From the NCBI RefSeq assembly GCF_900660605.1, contig NZ_LR215024.1, positions 909,411 through 973,410 of the forward strand: a stretch of 64,000 nucleotides of DNA, written 5' to 3'. The notes under the pieces are model-generated. The model saw only the letters and a list, made by a program, of their open reading frames with translations. It was not told the DNA's origin and did not search any database. The DNA is from Mycoplasmopsis glycophila. Its GTDB lineage: Bacteria; Bacillota_I; Bacilli_A; Mycoplasmatales; Metamycoplasmataceae. Made by a program: the position numbers and the translations under genes. Shown here piece after piece: positions 30,955-44,800 of this stretch (the first letter of the stretch is position 1; the number at the start of each line of letters is the position of its first letter).

Positions 30955-33900
30955 ATGAAAAAAAATAAAAAGAAAGTACTAATAGGTGCACTTGCTCTTT
31001 TAACTCCGCTTACAATTGCAAGCGTTGTAACTACAACTTTAATTTTGAATAACAGAAATAAAAAAAATCTTATTCAACCTGTGAATCCAAATCCAGTAGA
31101 ACCTACACAACCTACTGATTCAGAGGAGCCCACAGAACCAACTAATCCTAATCCTGTTAATCCTACTCAGCCTACTGATCCTGTTAATCCAAATCCAGTA
31201 GAACCTACAGAACCTACTGATTCAGAGGAGCCTACAGAAGCAACTAATCCTAATCCTGCTGAACCTGCTCAGCCTACTGATCCTATTAATCCAAATCCAG
31301 TAGAACCTACACAACCTACTGATCCTGTTAATCCAAATCCTGCTGAACCTACTCGTCCTACTGATCCTGTGAATCCAAATCCAGTAGAACCTGCACAACC
31401 TACTGATTCGGAGGAGCCTACAGAGCCAACTAATCCTAATCCTGCTGAAACTACTCAGCCTACTGATCCTGCTAATCCTGCACCAGAAGAATCAAAAGAA
31501 TTGACCGCTGAAGAAACTAATTTATTATTTCAAAATGCATCTGTTATAGTTGAAAATAATGGATATTTTACTTCAACAACTGGTGTTTTAAATATCAATA
31601 TTGAAGGGTTTGATAATTCTCAGAACAACTTAGTAATTAATCAATATAGTTGAAGTTCTAATAATGAATTTTTGAAAAATACTACAATTCCACAATTGCA
31701 AATCCAATATAGTGATATCGAAACAGATACAACTTATTCAGTTGTAATTAAAGGAACTTACAATAATAAAACATTTGTTAAAACTTTTAATAACTTAATA
31801 GTTCATAAAGTTAATCCACTTAGTGAAGTTATTTTGCAAAATCGTGATAATGTAATCATAACCAATGGAAATCCAATAACTTTAACTTTAAATAAAACAA
31901 CCAATTTGGATCTTTCTAGAACTCAGTGATTTTATTTTAATAAAAAATTAGATCAAATAGGTTCGTCATCATATGAAACAAACAGACCTGGTACATACTA
32001 TGCTATTGTATTTGATAATGAAGGTTTAAGTTGAAAAACTAACGAATTAGAAATTGAATCTGACAATTTCCAAAACACAGATCCAAGTTTTGCAGCTAAT
32101 TTAAGTGAAGCTTTTGATATTGTGACTTATCAACAAAAATTTTTAGGTTATGAATCACGTGAAAATAAAATAAATAACCAGTTCTATGAAACAGAATTAT
32201 TAAATCGTTATTCTTCACAAGGTTTTAGATATCCAGGTTGAGATTATAATTATGAAGCTAATAATAGAGAAAATTCATTTATGACTTTGGATGGTGAAAG
32301 AGTTAATATTTCAAACTTAGTTTTTGCTGAAAGAGTGCCAGGAGAAACAGATGTTAAATATTCAGACCCTCAATGAATTAAATCTCAAATCGCAAGTGGT
32401 CAATTGAAAAAACACCCAGCAGCGGCTTTATGATATCAAAAGAATGTAACTAATGAAACTAAATCACTTACTAAGGAATTTAAAATTGATGGGAGTTTTT
32501 CAGGAAGTAATGCTTTAGGTTTATATATTCCAGCAGGTGAAATTGCAGAAATTGAATTTGATGCTGAGACATATAATGTTTTTAAAAACGCATGAAATAA
32601 AGATTTACCAATCAAAATTCATATAAATCAAAACTATTGAAACAACAGAGATTTTAACAATACAGCTAGAATTTCTAACCGTTATCCTTTTGTACAAAGT
32701 TCCTTTACATTCCAATTTAGTGAGATAGATCCAGAAACTAGAAAAATTAAAGTAGCTTCACCTTTTGGAGGTTCTTTATCATTTGAATTAAAACAAAACT
32801 TCAAATATAATGGAAATTTTGCTTCTTTAAAATTCAAAGTTTATGGTGCGGTAGAACAATTCCATTATGTTTATGATCAAACCACTGAAGAACAATGAAA
32901 TGCACAAATTACGAAAATTAAAAATGGCGAAATTACCGCTCCTGTTGCTTCGATCCAAACTAATTATTCTTCAATTTTAGTTCCTTTCACCACTCCTACA
33001 TCTGTTGCTGGAGTGGAATTAGATAATATGGTTTTCCCAGAAGAAGTCTTTAAGAAATGAAATAGTTTTTATGAAATGTCATATTATTGAGGAGATTACT
33101 GAAATCCTAAAATAGCTTTAAATTATTGTGATGATATTTGAGACGGAGCTGGAGCTTGAGGAGGTACAAATAATCTTTGAGCTGCTATTAGTTGAGCTAA
33201 AGGATATTATGATGGTAAAAGTTTAGATTTTGGTTTTGCTAATTGAGGTAATTACCATGAAATTAATCATAACTTTGAACAACATCAAGATCCATTCAAT
33301 ATTAAGAATCATGGATGAACAAATATTCCTTCAACAGTTGATTTAGCATTTATAAATGACAGAACAAGATTACGTAATTTTGCTAATTTTACAGGTGATT
33401 TAGATGAAGGTTGAGCGAGATTGGCTAATGGATACATTTTAAATGCTAAAAAAGCCAATAATAATGATTGATATTCATTATATGCAAATATGGTTTATCA
33501 ATATGGACCAATGAATTTTGCCAATTGAATTAAAGCTTCTGGAAAAAGTAAAAATTCAGAAAAATTTTTCACTACTATAATTTATTTAGCAGATTACTTT
33601 AAATTAAATCCTTTATATGCACTTAAACAATATGCTTCATCTGTGACTACAGGGGAAACATTACAAAAGAATTTCACAGTAATTAAAGAAATTAATGGTG
33701 ATAGTTCTCAAGAAAGATCGGTTACTCCAGAAGAAGAAAACAAATTAAATAAATATCCTGCTTTTGATTTTGTTTCATCTATTTATGCTGTTGGAAACTA
33801 TTTATATAACAGTGAAACAAATAATTTCGAATATACTTCTGATACAATGCCTGCTTTCCAAATTCCAGCTGGTCAAGATTATGTTTTTGATTTTGAAAAA

Positions 33901-35580
33901 GGTATTGCTTCATTTAATCCTAATTTTAGAATTAAAAACATTCAAGTTCCAACTCAAACTAAATTGGGTAATTCTTTAACTATAGATTCAAATAATAAAT
34001 TTAAAGTTACTTACCATGCTAATGCAAATACTTTTGCCGAAATTGATGAATTTGATTTAGATATTATTCCAGATGAATTTGATACTAAACCAAGTAATTA
34101 TGTACCAATGTACAAAATGAAAATTAAAATTAGAAATGTAGTTAATCGTCCGGTGATGAAACTATATCCAAGTTTAAATTCTAATGCAAATTCTTTTGAA
34201 GAGCTTTATGCTGCTTACACTCAAATAGATCAAAATGATATTATTTCGTTTGTGCAAGATTTTAATTTTGATGAACTTAATTATTTAACCAAGAATAGGG
34301 CAAATACTCTTTTAGAATCAACAATGAAATTCGTTGCTCCTAAAACAGGAACCTTTGAATTTAAAGCATTAGCTGATGATTGATCTGGTGTTTGAGTTAA
34401 TAATCAATTAATCGGAAGCAGTTTAAATGCTTCTAATAGTGAACAAAGTTTAGGTTCATTTGAATTTGTTAAAGGTCAAGTTTACGAAATTAAATTAGCA
34501 GTTTATAACAAAGCAGGTGCTGGTAATATGAATTTCTGATTGGCTAATGACACAGAAAAAATTAATTTAGTTACAAATTCTATAACCCCTACTTTAGAAA
34601 CTAATAATTTAAATGCAGATCAACTTCGCAATTTAATTGAAAATCCAGCTTATCAATATCAACGCAGATACAGAACTAATGAAAGTAAAAACAAAACTCA
34701 AATTTCAAGATATATTAAAAATCTAGGAATGGTGGAACCGCAATTTAGTAACGCCAGAATGGCACCAAAATTTCCAGAATCTGATAAAGTATTTGATAAT
34801 GATATTAATACATATTTCGAAAAATTCTATGGCAATGCTACTCAAAATAGACCGGTAAGATTAATATATCAAGCTAGTGAAAGTTTTAAAGCTAACTTTA
34901 TTGACATATATCCAAGACAAGACTATTGACGTTGATATGTACCGAATGAATTGACAGTATTAATTAAAGAAAAAAATTCTGAAGAACGTCATGAATTCAA
35001 TTTATATTATGATTTTAGTTCAAGATGAAGCAATTCTTCTTACCAAAGAGTTTTCTTCGATCGTGTTTATGATATAGAAGAAATTACTATTTTAGCTAGA
35101 AACACTCTTAATACAGATAGATATGGAATTACTTTAGCTGAAATTAAATTCGGAATTAATTTAAATACTGATAGCATCATTCCAATTAACAGCGAAAATA
35201 ATAGATTTTATGGACATTGAGAAATAATAAGCAATGAAAGAGGTGATGTAGAAAGTCCAATTAATGGTTTTGTAGCTAAATCCGTAACTGCTAATGACTA
35301 TATTAAAATTCCAATTAATTCACCAGAAATGGTAATTATGGGACAAAAAGGCCAAGATATGTCCACTTTTGATGTTTATTTTGATGATGAATTAGTAGGT
35401 AAAGACATTAGCGCTTCTAACCAATCAAACAACACATTATTATTTAATGAGCTATTATTTTTAACCAAAATTACTGATACAAATATAAATTGAAATGATT
35501 CACATACTCTTAAAATTGTAAACAAAGAAAACAAACCATTAGTTTTAACATTTATTTCATATAAAGATATTCAGAACTAA
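30955..35580 (+). CDS. Surface M60-like (mucinase-type) metallopeptidase with lectin-like domains
   Basis: 1,541 residues under code 4. Residues 7-32 form an N-terminal anchor/signal helix without a lipobox. Residues 40-176 are a Pro-rich linker of PVNPNPVEPTQPTD-type repeats. An M60-like/enhancin region follows: GLYIPAGEIAEIEFD, ISNRYPFV and the zinc motif HEINHNFEQ (His768, His772). Then a PA14-like part (FVAPKTGTFEFKALADDWSG, about residue 1125) and an F5/8-type discoidin-like part (KVFDNDINTYFEKFYG to ITILARN, about 1280-1390). M60 enzymes cleave O-glycosylated mucins; that role here is inferred. The usual third ligand Glu is not found 8-28 residues after His772. An AAGGAG site lies 5 nt before the ATG at 30955; a good terminator follows. 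Confidence 0.8.
31081..31480 (+). repeat. Pro-rich coding repeats, 42-bp period
   Basis: Units encoding NPNPxEPTQPTD, mixed with SEEPTEPT units, repeat about ten times inside the peptidase gene. The DNA units are close to identical, so length changes by slippage or recombination are likely. Confidence 0.8.
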
Positions 35581-35608
35581 AAAAATGCCTATTTATAGGC
35601 ATTTTTTA
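35581..35608 (+). terminator. Terminator of the M60-like peptidase gene
   Basis: AAAAATGCCTA/TAGGCATTTTTT stem directly after the stop codon, followed by a T-run. Confidence 0.9.
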
Positions 35609-35630
35609 TTGCTTTGTTTCCAAGTTACAA

Positions 35631-35685
35631 TCCTGAGTTTCCAAGTTAGACCTCAAAAAATGAGGTCTAACTTGGAAACTCAGGA
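35631..35685. repeat. 25-bp-arm palindrome made of IS ends
   Basis: The arms are perfect complements and each begins with the IS1634-like terminal sequence TCCTGAGTTTCCAAGTT; the centre is AGACCTC-AAAAA-TGAGGTCT. It looks like two element ends fused head to head around a short core, a tiny MITE-like unit. Confidence 0.7.
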
Positions 35686-35760
35686 TTTAAAAGTGCAAAA
35701 AACGAATACGACTTATTTGTAGATGTGTTCGTTTTTTCTTGATTACAACTTGGAAACGCA
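35686..35760 (+). mobile_element. Right-end remnant of an IS1634-like element
   Basis: Matches the sequence after the transposase stop in the other copies (ATTTAAAAGTGCAAAAAACG, the internal terminator hairpin and the CTTGGAAACGCAG end). The rest of the element is gone. Confidence 0.7.
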
Positions 35761-35813
35761 GTAAAAATCCCGCAAGTTGGAAATACGGGAAAAGTTGTCA
35801 AACTTAGGTGAAC

Positions 35814-35846
35814 AAAAAAAGTTGAATATTGCTATTCAACTTTTTG
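35814..35846 (-). terminator. Terminator of the first giant surface gene
   Basis: AAAAAGTTGAATA and TATTCAACTTTTT form a perfect stem around TTGC, 17 nt past the stop of the giant gene, with a T-run on the minus strand. Confidence 0.85.
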
Positions 35847-35862
35847 TTTTGGAAATTAGTTT

Positions 35863-38800
35863 TTATTCTTCGTCTTTTTTCGACTTTTTAGCAAGAAAGT
35901 AGATGCTAAGACCAATTCCTGCGGTAAATAATCCAAGTAAAATTCATCATAAAATACTTAAATTCTCTGCTTTTGATTTTGTTTTTAATGCTTCTTGTAT
36001 TGCACTGTAGATTACTTCGGAGGCATCTTTTTGTTCAATGCTATTAATTAAATTAATATCATTTTCACTAATTTGCGAATTAGGTTTATTGGTAATTTCA
36101 AAGTAGTTTTTATCACTTAATTCTTTGTTAAATTGACTATATTTGTCTGAAATAATTTGATTAATTGAATTTAACGCTTCATCAAACTTACTTTGATCTT
36201 TATTAATTAATGAATCAACTAAGTTCATTTCACCGTTAGCAACTTGATTCAATTGTTCTTTTTGAGAAACTAATTGATCTTTTAAATTCCTTAATTCTTC
36301 GTGTGTAACTGCAAAATCGACTGTGTCGTTAATTGCAGCAACTAAAGCGTCTTTTAGATCTTGATAATTTTCATCAAGAACATGTGAATTACGGTAGCTA
36401 GTTAATGCATTTGTTAAGTCATTGTATTTTTTCAATCCATCAACAATCTTGTCATAATCTGGATTTGTTACACCAGCATCAGCAAGATCTTTGATTAATT
36501 CATCTAACTCGTCATTATTTAAAGTATGGTTGCTAATTTCATCAACTAATTTCTTAATTAATTCGTTAGCTTTAGTAATGTCATCTTTAAGTTTGTCATA
36601 TCAGTTTTCTTGACTTGAGTCAGCATTTATAACTTTATCTCTTAATTGTTCTTTATCTGTGTTAGATAAATTGGGCTGTTCATTAATTAAATTAATTAAC
36701 TCTTGTTTTTGATCGTTAATTTTTTGAGCTTCACGGAGAATTTCATCACGTTTAACTGGATCTTCTTCATTTTGAATTAGATCTTTAAAATGTTCTTTTT
36801 CTTGCGCAGAAAGATTTGGTAATTCATCAACAATGTTTTTCAAGTCATCTTTATTGTCATAAATTTTCTTGATTGCATCTTTGATTTTATCAATTGCTTC
36901 TTGAATTTCTTCAACTGTTACATTTTCAAGGTTTTCAAGAACTTTTTTACCATCTTCAATTGCAGCATCATAAGCATTTTGTTTTTCTGGAGTCGAAGTA
37001 GTGTAAGGAGCTTTTTGGACAAACTCACTTCCTTCATTGACTAATTTTTCTAATTCCAGTGCTTCAAAAGCTTTTTTAAGTTTTAAGTACACATCATTAG
37101 TTTCATCAAAATTAAGATTTGCGGTGTCATAAGTTTCAGGATTTTCATTATTAACTAATTTTTTAGCATCATTTAAAGCATTTTCGTAGTTATTACGTTT
37201 TTCTTCAGATGCTTTATTATAGTAGCTTGAACCTTTAATTTCGTTTTCTTTTGCAATTTCATCTTTTAACTCTTTCATCTTATTATCAAGATTTTGAGCT
37301 TCATCTAAAATTGCTGGGTTATCAACCAAGTCATTATTCTTAATTTTGTTAATTAAATCATCTTTTTGACTTTGATTAAGATTTTCAAGGTTTTGAATAG
37401 CTTTAATATTATTGTTTTTATCAGCAATTAATTTATTAAGTTTATCTTGCAATGTAGCTACTTGGCCTGCTTCATCATTATGTTTATCAATGTTATTTAC
37501 TTGTGCTATTAAATTAGCTTTTTCATTTGGCGATAAAACTTCTGAATTATTAATTTGTTCAATTAAATCATTTTCTAAACCATTTAACTCTTCATATGAG
37601 TGCTGTAATGATTTATCATTGTTTGATAATAAATCTTCCAATAATTTATTATCAACACCATTATCTAAATCTGATGTTAATATTTTTTTAGCTTCAGCTA
37701 ATTTATTATCAAATTGTTCTTTATTATCAGCTTTATTGTATTTTGTGTTATTTGGATCAGCGATTGATTTTTCATAGTTTTTGACTAATTTGTCTAAAGC
37801 TGCCATTTTTTTACTTAAATTAATTGCATCTTCATAAGCTTTTTGTGCTTCTGCTAAATCAGTTGCATTATTAATTGCTTCTTTAGCTTCAGTTAATTGT
37901 TTTGGATTAAGAATATTTGGTAAATCAGGTTGATTTACATTATTTTCTAATTTATTAATTAAAGCTTCTTTTTGAGCATCAAAAACAATTTTGCTAAAGT
38001 CTTCTGGATTAGTAATTACATTATTTTCATCTAATGTCATTGGTTTATCAATGATTTGTTTAATATATTCATTTTTGTTATTTTGATCTAAATCATTATT
38101 ATCAATTGCTTTAATTTGATCTACATAAACTTTTTTGGCATCATTAATAATTTGTGCTTGCTCTTTTAATTTCGCAATTGTTTCATCTGTAATTGGATTT
38201 TGATTAAGTTGTTCTTTAAATTTTGCTTTTTCATCTGCACTTAAATATGGTGCATTATCAACATATTTAAGAGCTTCATCACGATTAATATTGGTATTAG
38301 CTAATTTTAGATCATCAATTGCTTTTTGTACTTCATCTAAATTTGCATTGTAATTAAATGCATCATTTGGATCAGTATTTTCTTTACCATTTTTAATTTT
38401 ATTAGCCACATTTAATGCATTATCAAAAGCTTCTTTATTATTTTGATCTGCGTTTTGATATGCACTTGAATTAGGTACATCTTTAACATTTTTAATTGTT
38501 TGTTTTAACTCAAGCATTTTGTTATCTAAAGCAGCTGCATTATTTTCAATTGTTTCTAATTGATCGTTATCGCTTGATTTAATCTGATTAATATATGCAT
38601 CTTTTTGTTGTTGATTCAAGTTTTCATATGCTTTAATTCGATTAATTGCAGCTTTTTTAAGAGCTTCAATTTGAGCAATTTCACCTTTAATATCATTTAA
38701 AGTTAATTTTGTACCATCATCATTAGCTTTTTCTAAAGTATTAGGATCTAATGAATTTAGTTTATTAATTAAATCTTCTTTTTGTTTTGGAGATAAGTAT

Positions 38801-41800
38801 TCATTATTAGTTACTTCTTGAATAGCTTTTTGAATATCACCATCTAAGGCTTCATATTTAGTTTGAATTTCACCTTTAGTATTAGTTTCTTCGTTGCCAA
38901 TTCAATTATCTAAATTATCTGTACCTAAATCAGTAGCATTTGTTTTCTCTAATAATTTTTTAGCATCTTCAATTACTTTATCAAAAGCATTTTTAGGAGT
39001 TTCAGAAGCATAGGTATATTTGTCTAATGGTTTTTTAGCTTCGTAGTTTTTAACTATTTCATCTAATTTAGCCATTTTATTATCTAAGGTTTGGCCATTG
39101 TTTTTAGCTTCATTTGCTTTATCTAAGTTTTCAGCAGTTTTAATTTTATTAATTACATCATCTAATTGTGCTTTGTTTAAATGAGTAAATTCTTTTTCTG
39201 CTTCATTAACTAAAACTTGTTTATTTGTTTCTAATTCAATTTCTTTTACTTTTTCAATTGAATTAGTGTCAGGGTTATCAATTTTGTTTTTTAATTCATT
39301 TGCTTGTTCATCAGTTAATTTATTTGCTTTAACTAATTCATCAATTTTAGTTTTTAAATTATTTTTAGATTCTTGTAAATTAGTTAAGAAGCCAGAAATT
39401 GTAACTGTTCCTTCAGTAGTTGAATCAATATTATTTAAACCATCTTTTGTTGACTGCAATACGTATTTAATGTTTAAGTCACCAGTTTCATCATTAGCAG
39501 TAATATCCTTAATAATAATTTTAGCTTTTGAAGTAGCTGGATTTTGAATTAGAGTTGTAAAGTATGAATTTTCATTATTTGCAAGTACTTCAGCTTTTTG
39601 ATTAACTAATGAACTTGCTTTGATTTGTGCTTTGTCATTTGGCACATAATTAATTGTTTTAGTTACTTGATTATTATCAACTAAAGCATTTAATCTTTGT
39701 AATTCGGTTTGTAAACCAGTAATTTGTGCAGTTTTATTAACTACATGAATATCAGTTAAATTAGTACGTTTTGAATAAATATTATATTGAATATTCAATG
39801 TACCATTTCTATCATCAGAACCAATAATTGTTATATCTTTTGCTTGATCATTATCAGTAGCATAAGGTGTGATGTTATTTAAAATCACATCAGATGGACT
39901 AATATTAGTTTTATTTGCAATTGTATTTGCTCAATCATAATTTAAATTTTGTAATCTTTGTAACTCAGTTTTGAAGTCAGTAATAGTATTAGCATTCTTA
40001 CTTCTTGTTTGATTAATTGCAATTTCAACATTATTTCTTGATTGAGATACTAAAGTATAGCTAACAGTGATTTCACCTTTTCTATCATCGCGACTAATAA
40101 TCTGCATTGAACCAGATTTAAGTGCTATTTGTGCTTCATTTAATTCACGATTCTCGCTTAATTTGACTTGAACATTGTTTGCTACAACATCGCTTATATT
40201 AAAATCCGGTAAATAATTTTCTTTATTTGGATAATCAATTACCAAGTTTGGAATTAATCTTTCAATTCTATTTTCTTCTTCCTCCTCATTGGTTACATAG
40301 CCTGTAAAACTTAATAATGGGTTTGAAGTGTTAGATTTAATCACAGGTGCTTTAGATGGTGCATCTGTTCAATCACCATCAATTAAACTATCTTGACCTT
40401 CTAATGGACGAGTTGAAATTAATTTATATCCTAATTCAATTGTTCCTGTCTCATCATTAGCATTTTGAGTATCTAAAATAGTTTCTATTTGTACATTTTG
40501 TCCTTGACCATATTGAGTTAATTCAACATTAAAGTCATCTGCAGTTAATTGTGAAGCCTTTTTCTCATTAGCTTCCTCATTTTTTCTATCTTCTTTAGCA
40601 GTAATTGAAACAGGTTGATTTTGTTGAGTTACTAAATCATTTAATCTATCTAATTCAGTTTTAAAACCTGTTAAAGTTACATATTTGTAATCAGATTTAA
40701 CATCAGTTAAACCTTCTTTAGTTGATTGTAATTTGTATTTAATTCTTAATTTACCAGTAATATCATCATAAGCAATGATTTCTTGGTCACTAAAAATATG
40801 ATCGCTAGCCGGAGAAATTTCTCAAGTTCAATTAGAATCATTAATTTTAACTTTTGAAGCTAAAATTTGATCTCTATTTGAATAATCAATTGTATGAGTA
40901 TAACCATCTTTTTTATCATCAGGATTGATATTATCTAATCTTTCTTTTTCAGCTTGTGCTAAAGTTTTGAAACCTGTTAGTGATCCTGATTTAGTTTCTG
41001 CTGATTTAATAGTATTTAGATCATGGCCACTTACCATTCCTCTAGTTGAAACTAAACGATATGTATAGTCAATGCTATTAGTTTGATTATTTGGTGTTTT
41101 TGAAACAATTTCTACCCTAGCATTTTCTAAATTATTTAAAGTTAAAGTTAAATGATCTAATGCTTCCTGTGGTAAATATTGAGCATAATCAGCACTATCA
41201 ATACCAGTTAATGAAGCTGTTGCAACTTTATTTTTAAATAATTCATTAAGTCTTTTTTGCTCAGTTTTAAAGTTGTTTAAAACAACAGTTTGTACATCGG
41301 TATTTACATTTTTGTAAATACCACCTTTAGTACTATGAATTACATAAGCTACTGTAATTGAACCATTTAAATCATTTTTATCAGTAATATTTTGAATAAT
41401 TATTTCAGCATTATTATCTGTTGAATTGATAACAGCATTAATTCCTGAAATTTGTGAACTTGAAGCTAAAATTTGATCACTATTTGGATAAGTAATTTGT
41501 GCATTAGTTACTAAACTAGTTAATCTTGCTTTTTCAGCATCTTGATCAATTTTGTTTTGTTGAGCTTGTGTTCTGAAACCAGTAATTACTAAGTCTTTGT
41601 TTTGACTTTCTGGTGCTTCATAATTAGTTACATTTCAATTTGAAATTAATTCATTTTGAGATTTAGTTGTTACTAATTTTAAGTTTAAAGTATTTTGACC
41701 AGTTGAATCATCTGGTGTAATTGAATTAATAAATGCACTAGCTTTATTTGCATTTTGTTTAGTTGCATCATATGAATAGTTAGCTTTATCATTAGCTGGA

Positions 41801-44800
41801 TTAACTGAAGGTAATTGATTATTTTTAGTTCCGTTAAAAGTAATATCACCTTCAACTAAACTATTTAAAAGTTCATTTAATCTTTGCGCTTCAGTTTTAA
41901 GTCCAGTAATAATAATTTCTTTTGGTTCAGAATAAAAATCTTGACCATTTTTATTACTTTTTAATTTATAAGTAAGTTTAATTGCTCCAATTACATCGTT
42001 GTAACCTGCAATTGTCTTATCAACAACACTAATAGTATTATCTTCAGGATTTAATTGAATTTGATCTGGACTGAAACTTGAAGCTATTTGAGTTTTATCA
42101 ATAACTACATTAAGATCATCATTAGTTTTGGCATCTAAATCAGCTTTTTCACGATCTAAATTACTTTGGAAACCAGACATTGTAGCACTTAAAGTTTTAG
42201 AAACTACAGTGTTATTAGCAATATCACTTCTAGTTGATTTTAAATGATAAGTAATTTTAATGCTGCCATCTGGATTTGCTTCCGAAATAGAATCAATTAC
42301 TAATTCAACATTGTTTTGATTATTAATATTAGTTAATTGTCCATTTAATTGTTCTGCTAAATATCCCGAAATATTTTCTTTAGCTACTTCATTAACGGTT
42401 GTTTGATTTTTAGCCTTTGTCCCACTAAAATTAAATTCTTTTTGCTTGTTGTCAATTAAATTATTTAATCTCTGTTCTTCAGTTAAATAACCAGTAATGG
42501 TAATTTCTTTATCTGTTGAAGTTAAAACTTCACCATGTTTATTGCTTTTAACTACAAAAATTGCAGTTAATGAACCAGTAACATCATTTCAATTTTTAAT
42601 TGATTTAATTTCGATTCTTTCGTTTGCATGATTTGCATTATCATTTGTTGCAAAAGCAATATTAATATTACGTAGTGTCTGTTCAAATGATGATGCTAAT
42701 TTTGTGCTATCTGGTGTACCTACAAAATTAGCTTCATTATAGCTATTAATGGTATTTTGTTCTTTTTCTTTATTGCTCATAAACCCAGTTATTTTAGTTT
42801 GAGCAGTTTTTGAAACAATAGTTTGATTATTTAAATTATCTTTAGTTGATTGCAATTTGTAAGTTACAATTACAGCATGCTCATCAGTTGGATCAGGTGC
42901 AACAGAATCAATTACGATTTGAGCTTTATTGTTTTCGCTATTAGCTAATGTACCATTAAATTGTGTTTTAGTTAAGTCTTCAATAGCATTTTGATTTTTA
43001 GTTCCATTAAAATTAATAGTTTTTGCAATATTATTATCATCTATTAATTGATTCAATCTTGCTTCTTCTGTTAAAGTACTTAAAGCATTATTTCTACTTA
43101 ATGTATAAGTAGTATTAGATTGAAGAGTTTCCAGATTCTCTTTAGTTGATTGATATTTATAACTTAAATCTAATTTACCTGTTACTTCATTTTGATTTGA
43201 AATAACTAAATTAACTGGTTTTACATCCGCAGGAATTGTAGAGGTATTAAATTCAATATCATCTTTAACAATTTCACTTGCAGTTTTTGAACTTTGTGCA
43301 CTATCCTTGACTTTTACACTAGCACTTTGCAATGAATTTAATCTAGCTAATTCAGCATCATAACGTTGTTGACCATTTAAGTTATTAATTGCATTTTGAA
43401 TTTTAGTATTTAATGAATCAACATTAGTTTTATTCATTAAATCATTATTGTTATCAGTATTTAAAGCAGTTAATAAATCTTCTGCTCCCTTAATTACCCC
43501 ACCTTTTTGGTTATTATTTTTAGCAGGATTGCCGTCATAAGCAGATCTTAAAGCATCTGTTGTATAAAGGTAATTATTTCCTGTAACAATATTATTTTGA
43601 TTTGTTATAAAGTCACGCAAAGTTTTCATTGATGCATTTAAAGCACTATTATTAGCATCTTGAGTATTAACACCAGCAATAGTATTTTGTGACTTAATTA
43701 ATTCAATTGATTTTGCCTTTTGTTTTTCAGTTAGTGATGAATAATCTGAATTAATTTTAGCTATGGCATCATCTTTAGCTTTTTGTAATCTTTCTTCACC
43801 ATTTAAATTAGTAATTGCATCTTGAATTGTTTTAGTTCTTTGTTTTACTTCTGTTAATGATAAATTAGATCCTTGGGTTTTATTAACATCAGTTTTTTGT
43901 TTATTTACAGCATTATCTAAAGCACTTTGATTATCTGCTTGAGTATAATCAATTCCTTGTTTAATTGTATCAATGTTATTAGTTGCCTCAATGTAAGTTT
44001 TCATTGCATTATTTAAATCATTTGCAGCAGCAACTTTTTGGTCTAATTGATCAATTGGAGCATTTTGGATTGCTTCTTTAATAGCATTTTTTTGTGCATC
44101 ATTTAAATATTGATAATTATCAATTTCTCTTTTTTTAGCATCTCTTTGATTTTGTTCATATTGAGCTTGAGTTAAGAAACCAGTTCTAGTTTGAGGATTA
44201 GTTACATTACTATAAATATTGTTATTATTTACAGTTTGTCCTTCAATTGTTACAAGATCACTTGCTGATCTTGTAGTTTTAAATTTATATGTATAAGTCA
44301 ATGAACCAGAAACATCATCAGTTGCAGTTTGATTTACATTTGTTAAACTAATTTGATTAGTATTAGCAAAATTTGAATCAATTAAATTAACATTATAATC
44401 AGTATTTAATATTGAATCTGAAGCACGTTTAATTGGATTAGAAACAATTGTAATATTAGTAATTTTATTTGTATTAGAATCTTGATTTACTAAATTATTT
44501 AATCTAGTTATTTCATTTTGAAAGCCAGTTATTTCTGCAGTCTTTTCATCAGAAATAGCATTTGTATTTTTAGTTGATTGTAATTTATAAGCAATTTTAA
44601 TTTTGCCAGTTATATCGTTATAACCAAGATATCTAACACTATTTGCATAAATTTTAGTATTAGTTGGTAATTGCCATAGAATGTCAACACTTGAATTATT
44701 TGCTTTGACAACTGTTGAAGCTTGAATATTAGCTTTTTGAGCTTTATCCTTATATTCAGGAGTTGCGCTTAAATTAGCAATTCTAGTTTGTTCATCACTA

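Noticed and set aside
31081..31480. CRISPR-like direct repeats
   Set aside because: The repeats are in-frame Pro-rich codons without unique spacers; no CRISPR array was found in the window, even near the Csn2-like gene.
37412..37777. Plus-strand open frame of 121 codons, repeated almost identically at 53544-53909
   Set aside because: It lies antisense within the conserved repeat region of both giant genes; its duplication only reflects the duplicated coding strand, and it has no ribosome site.
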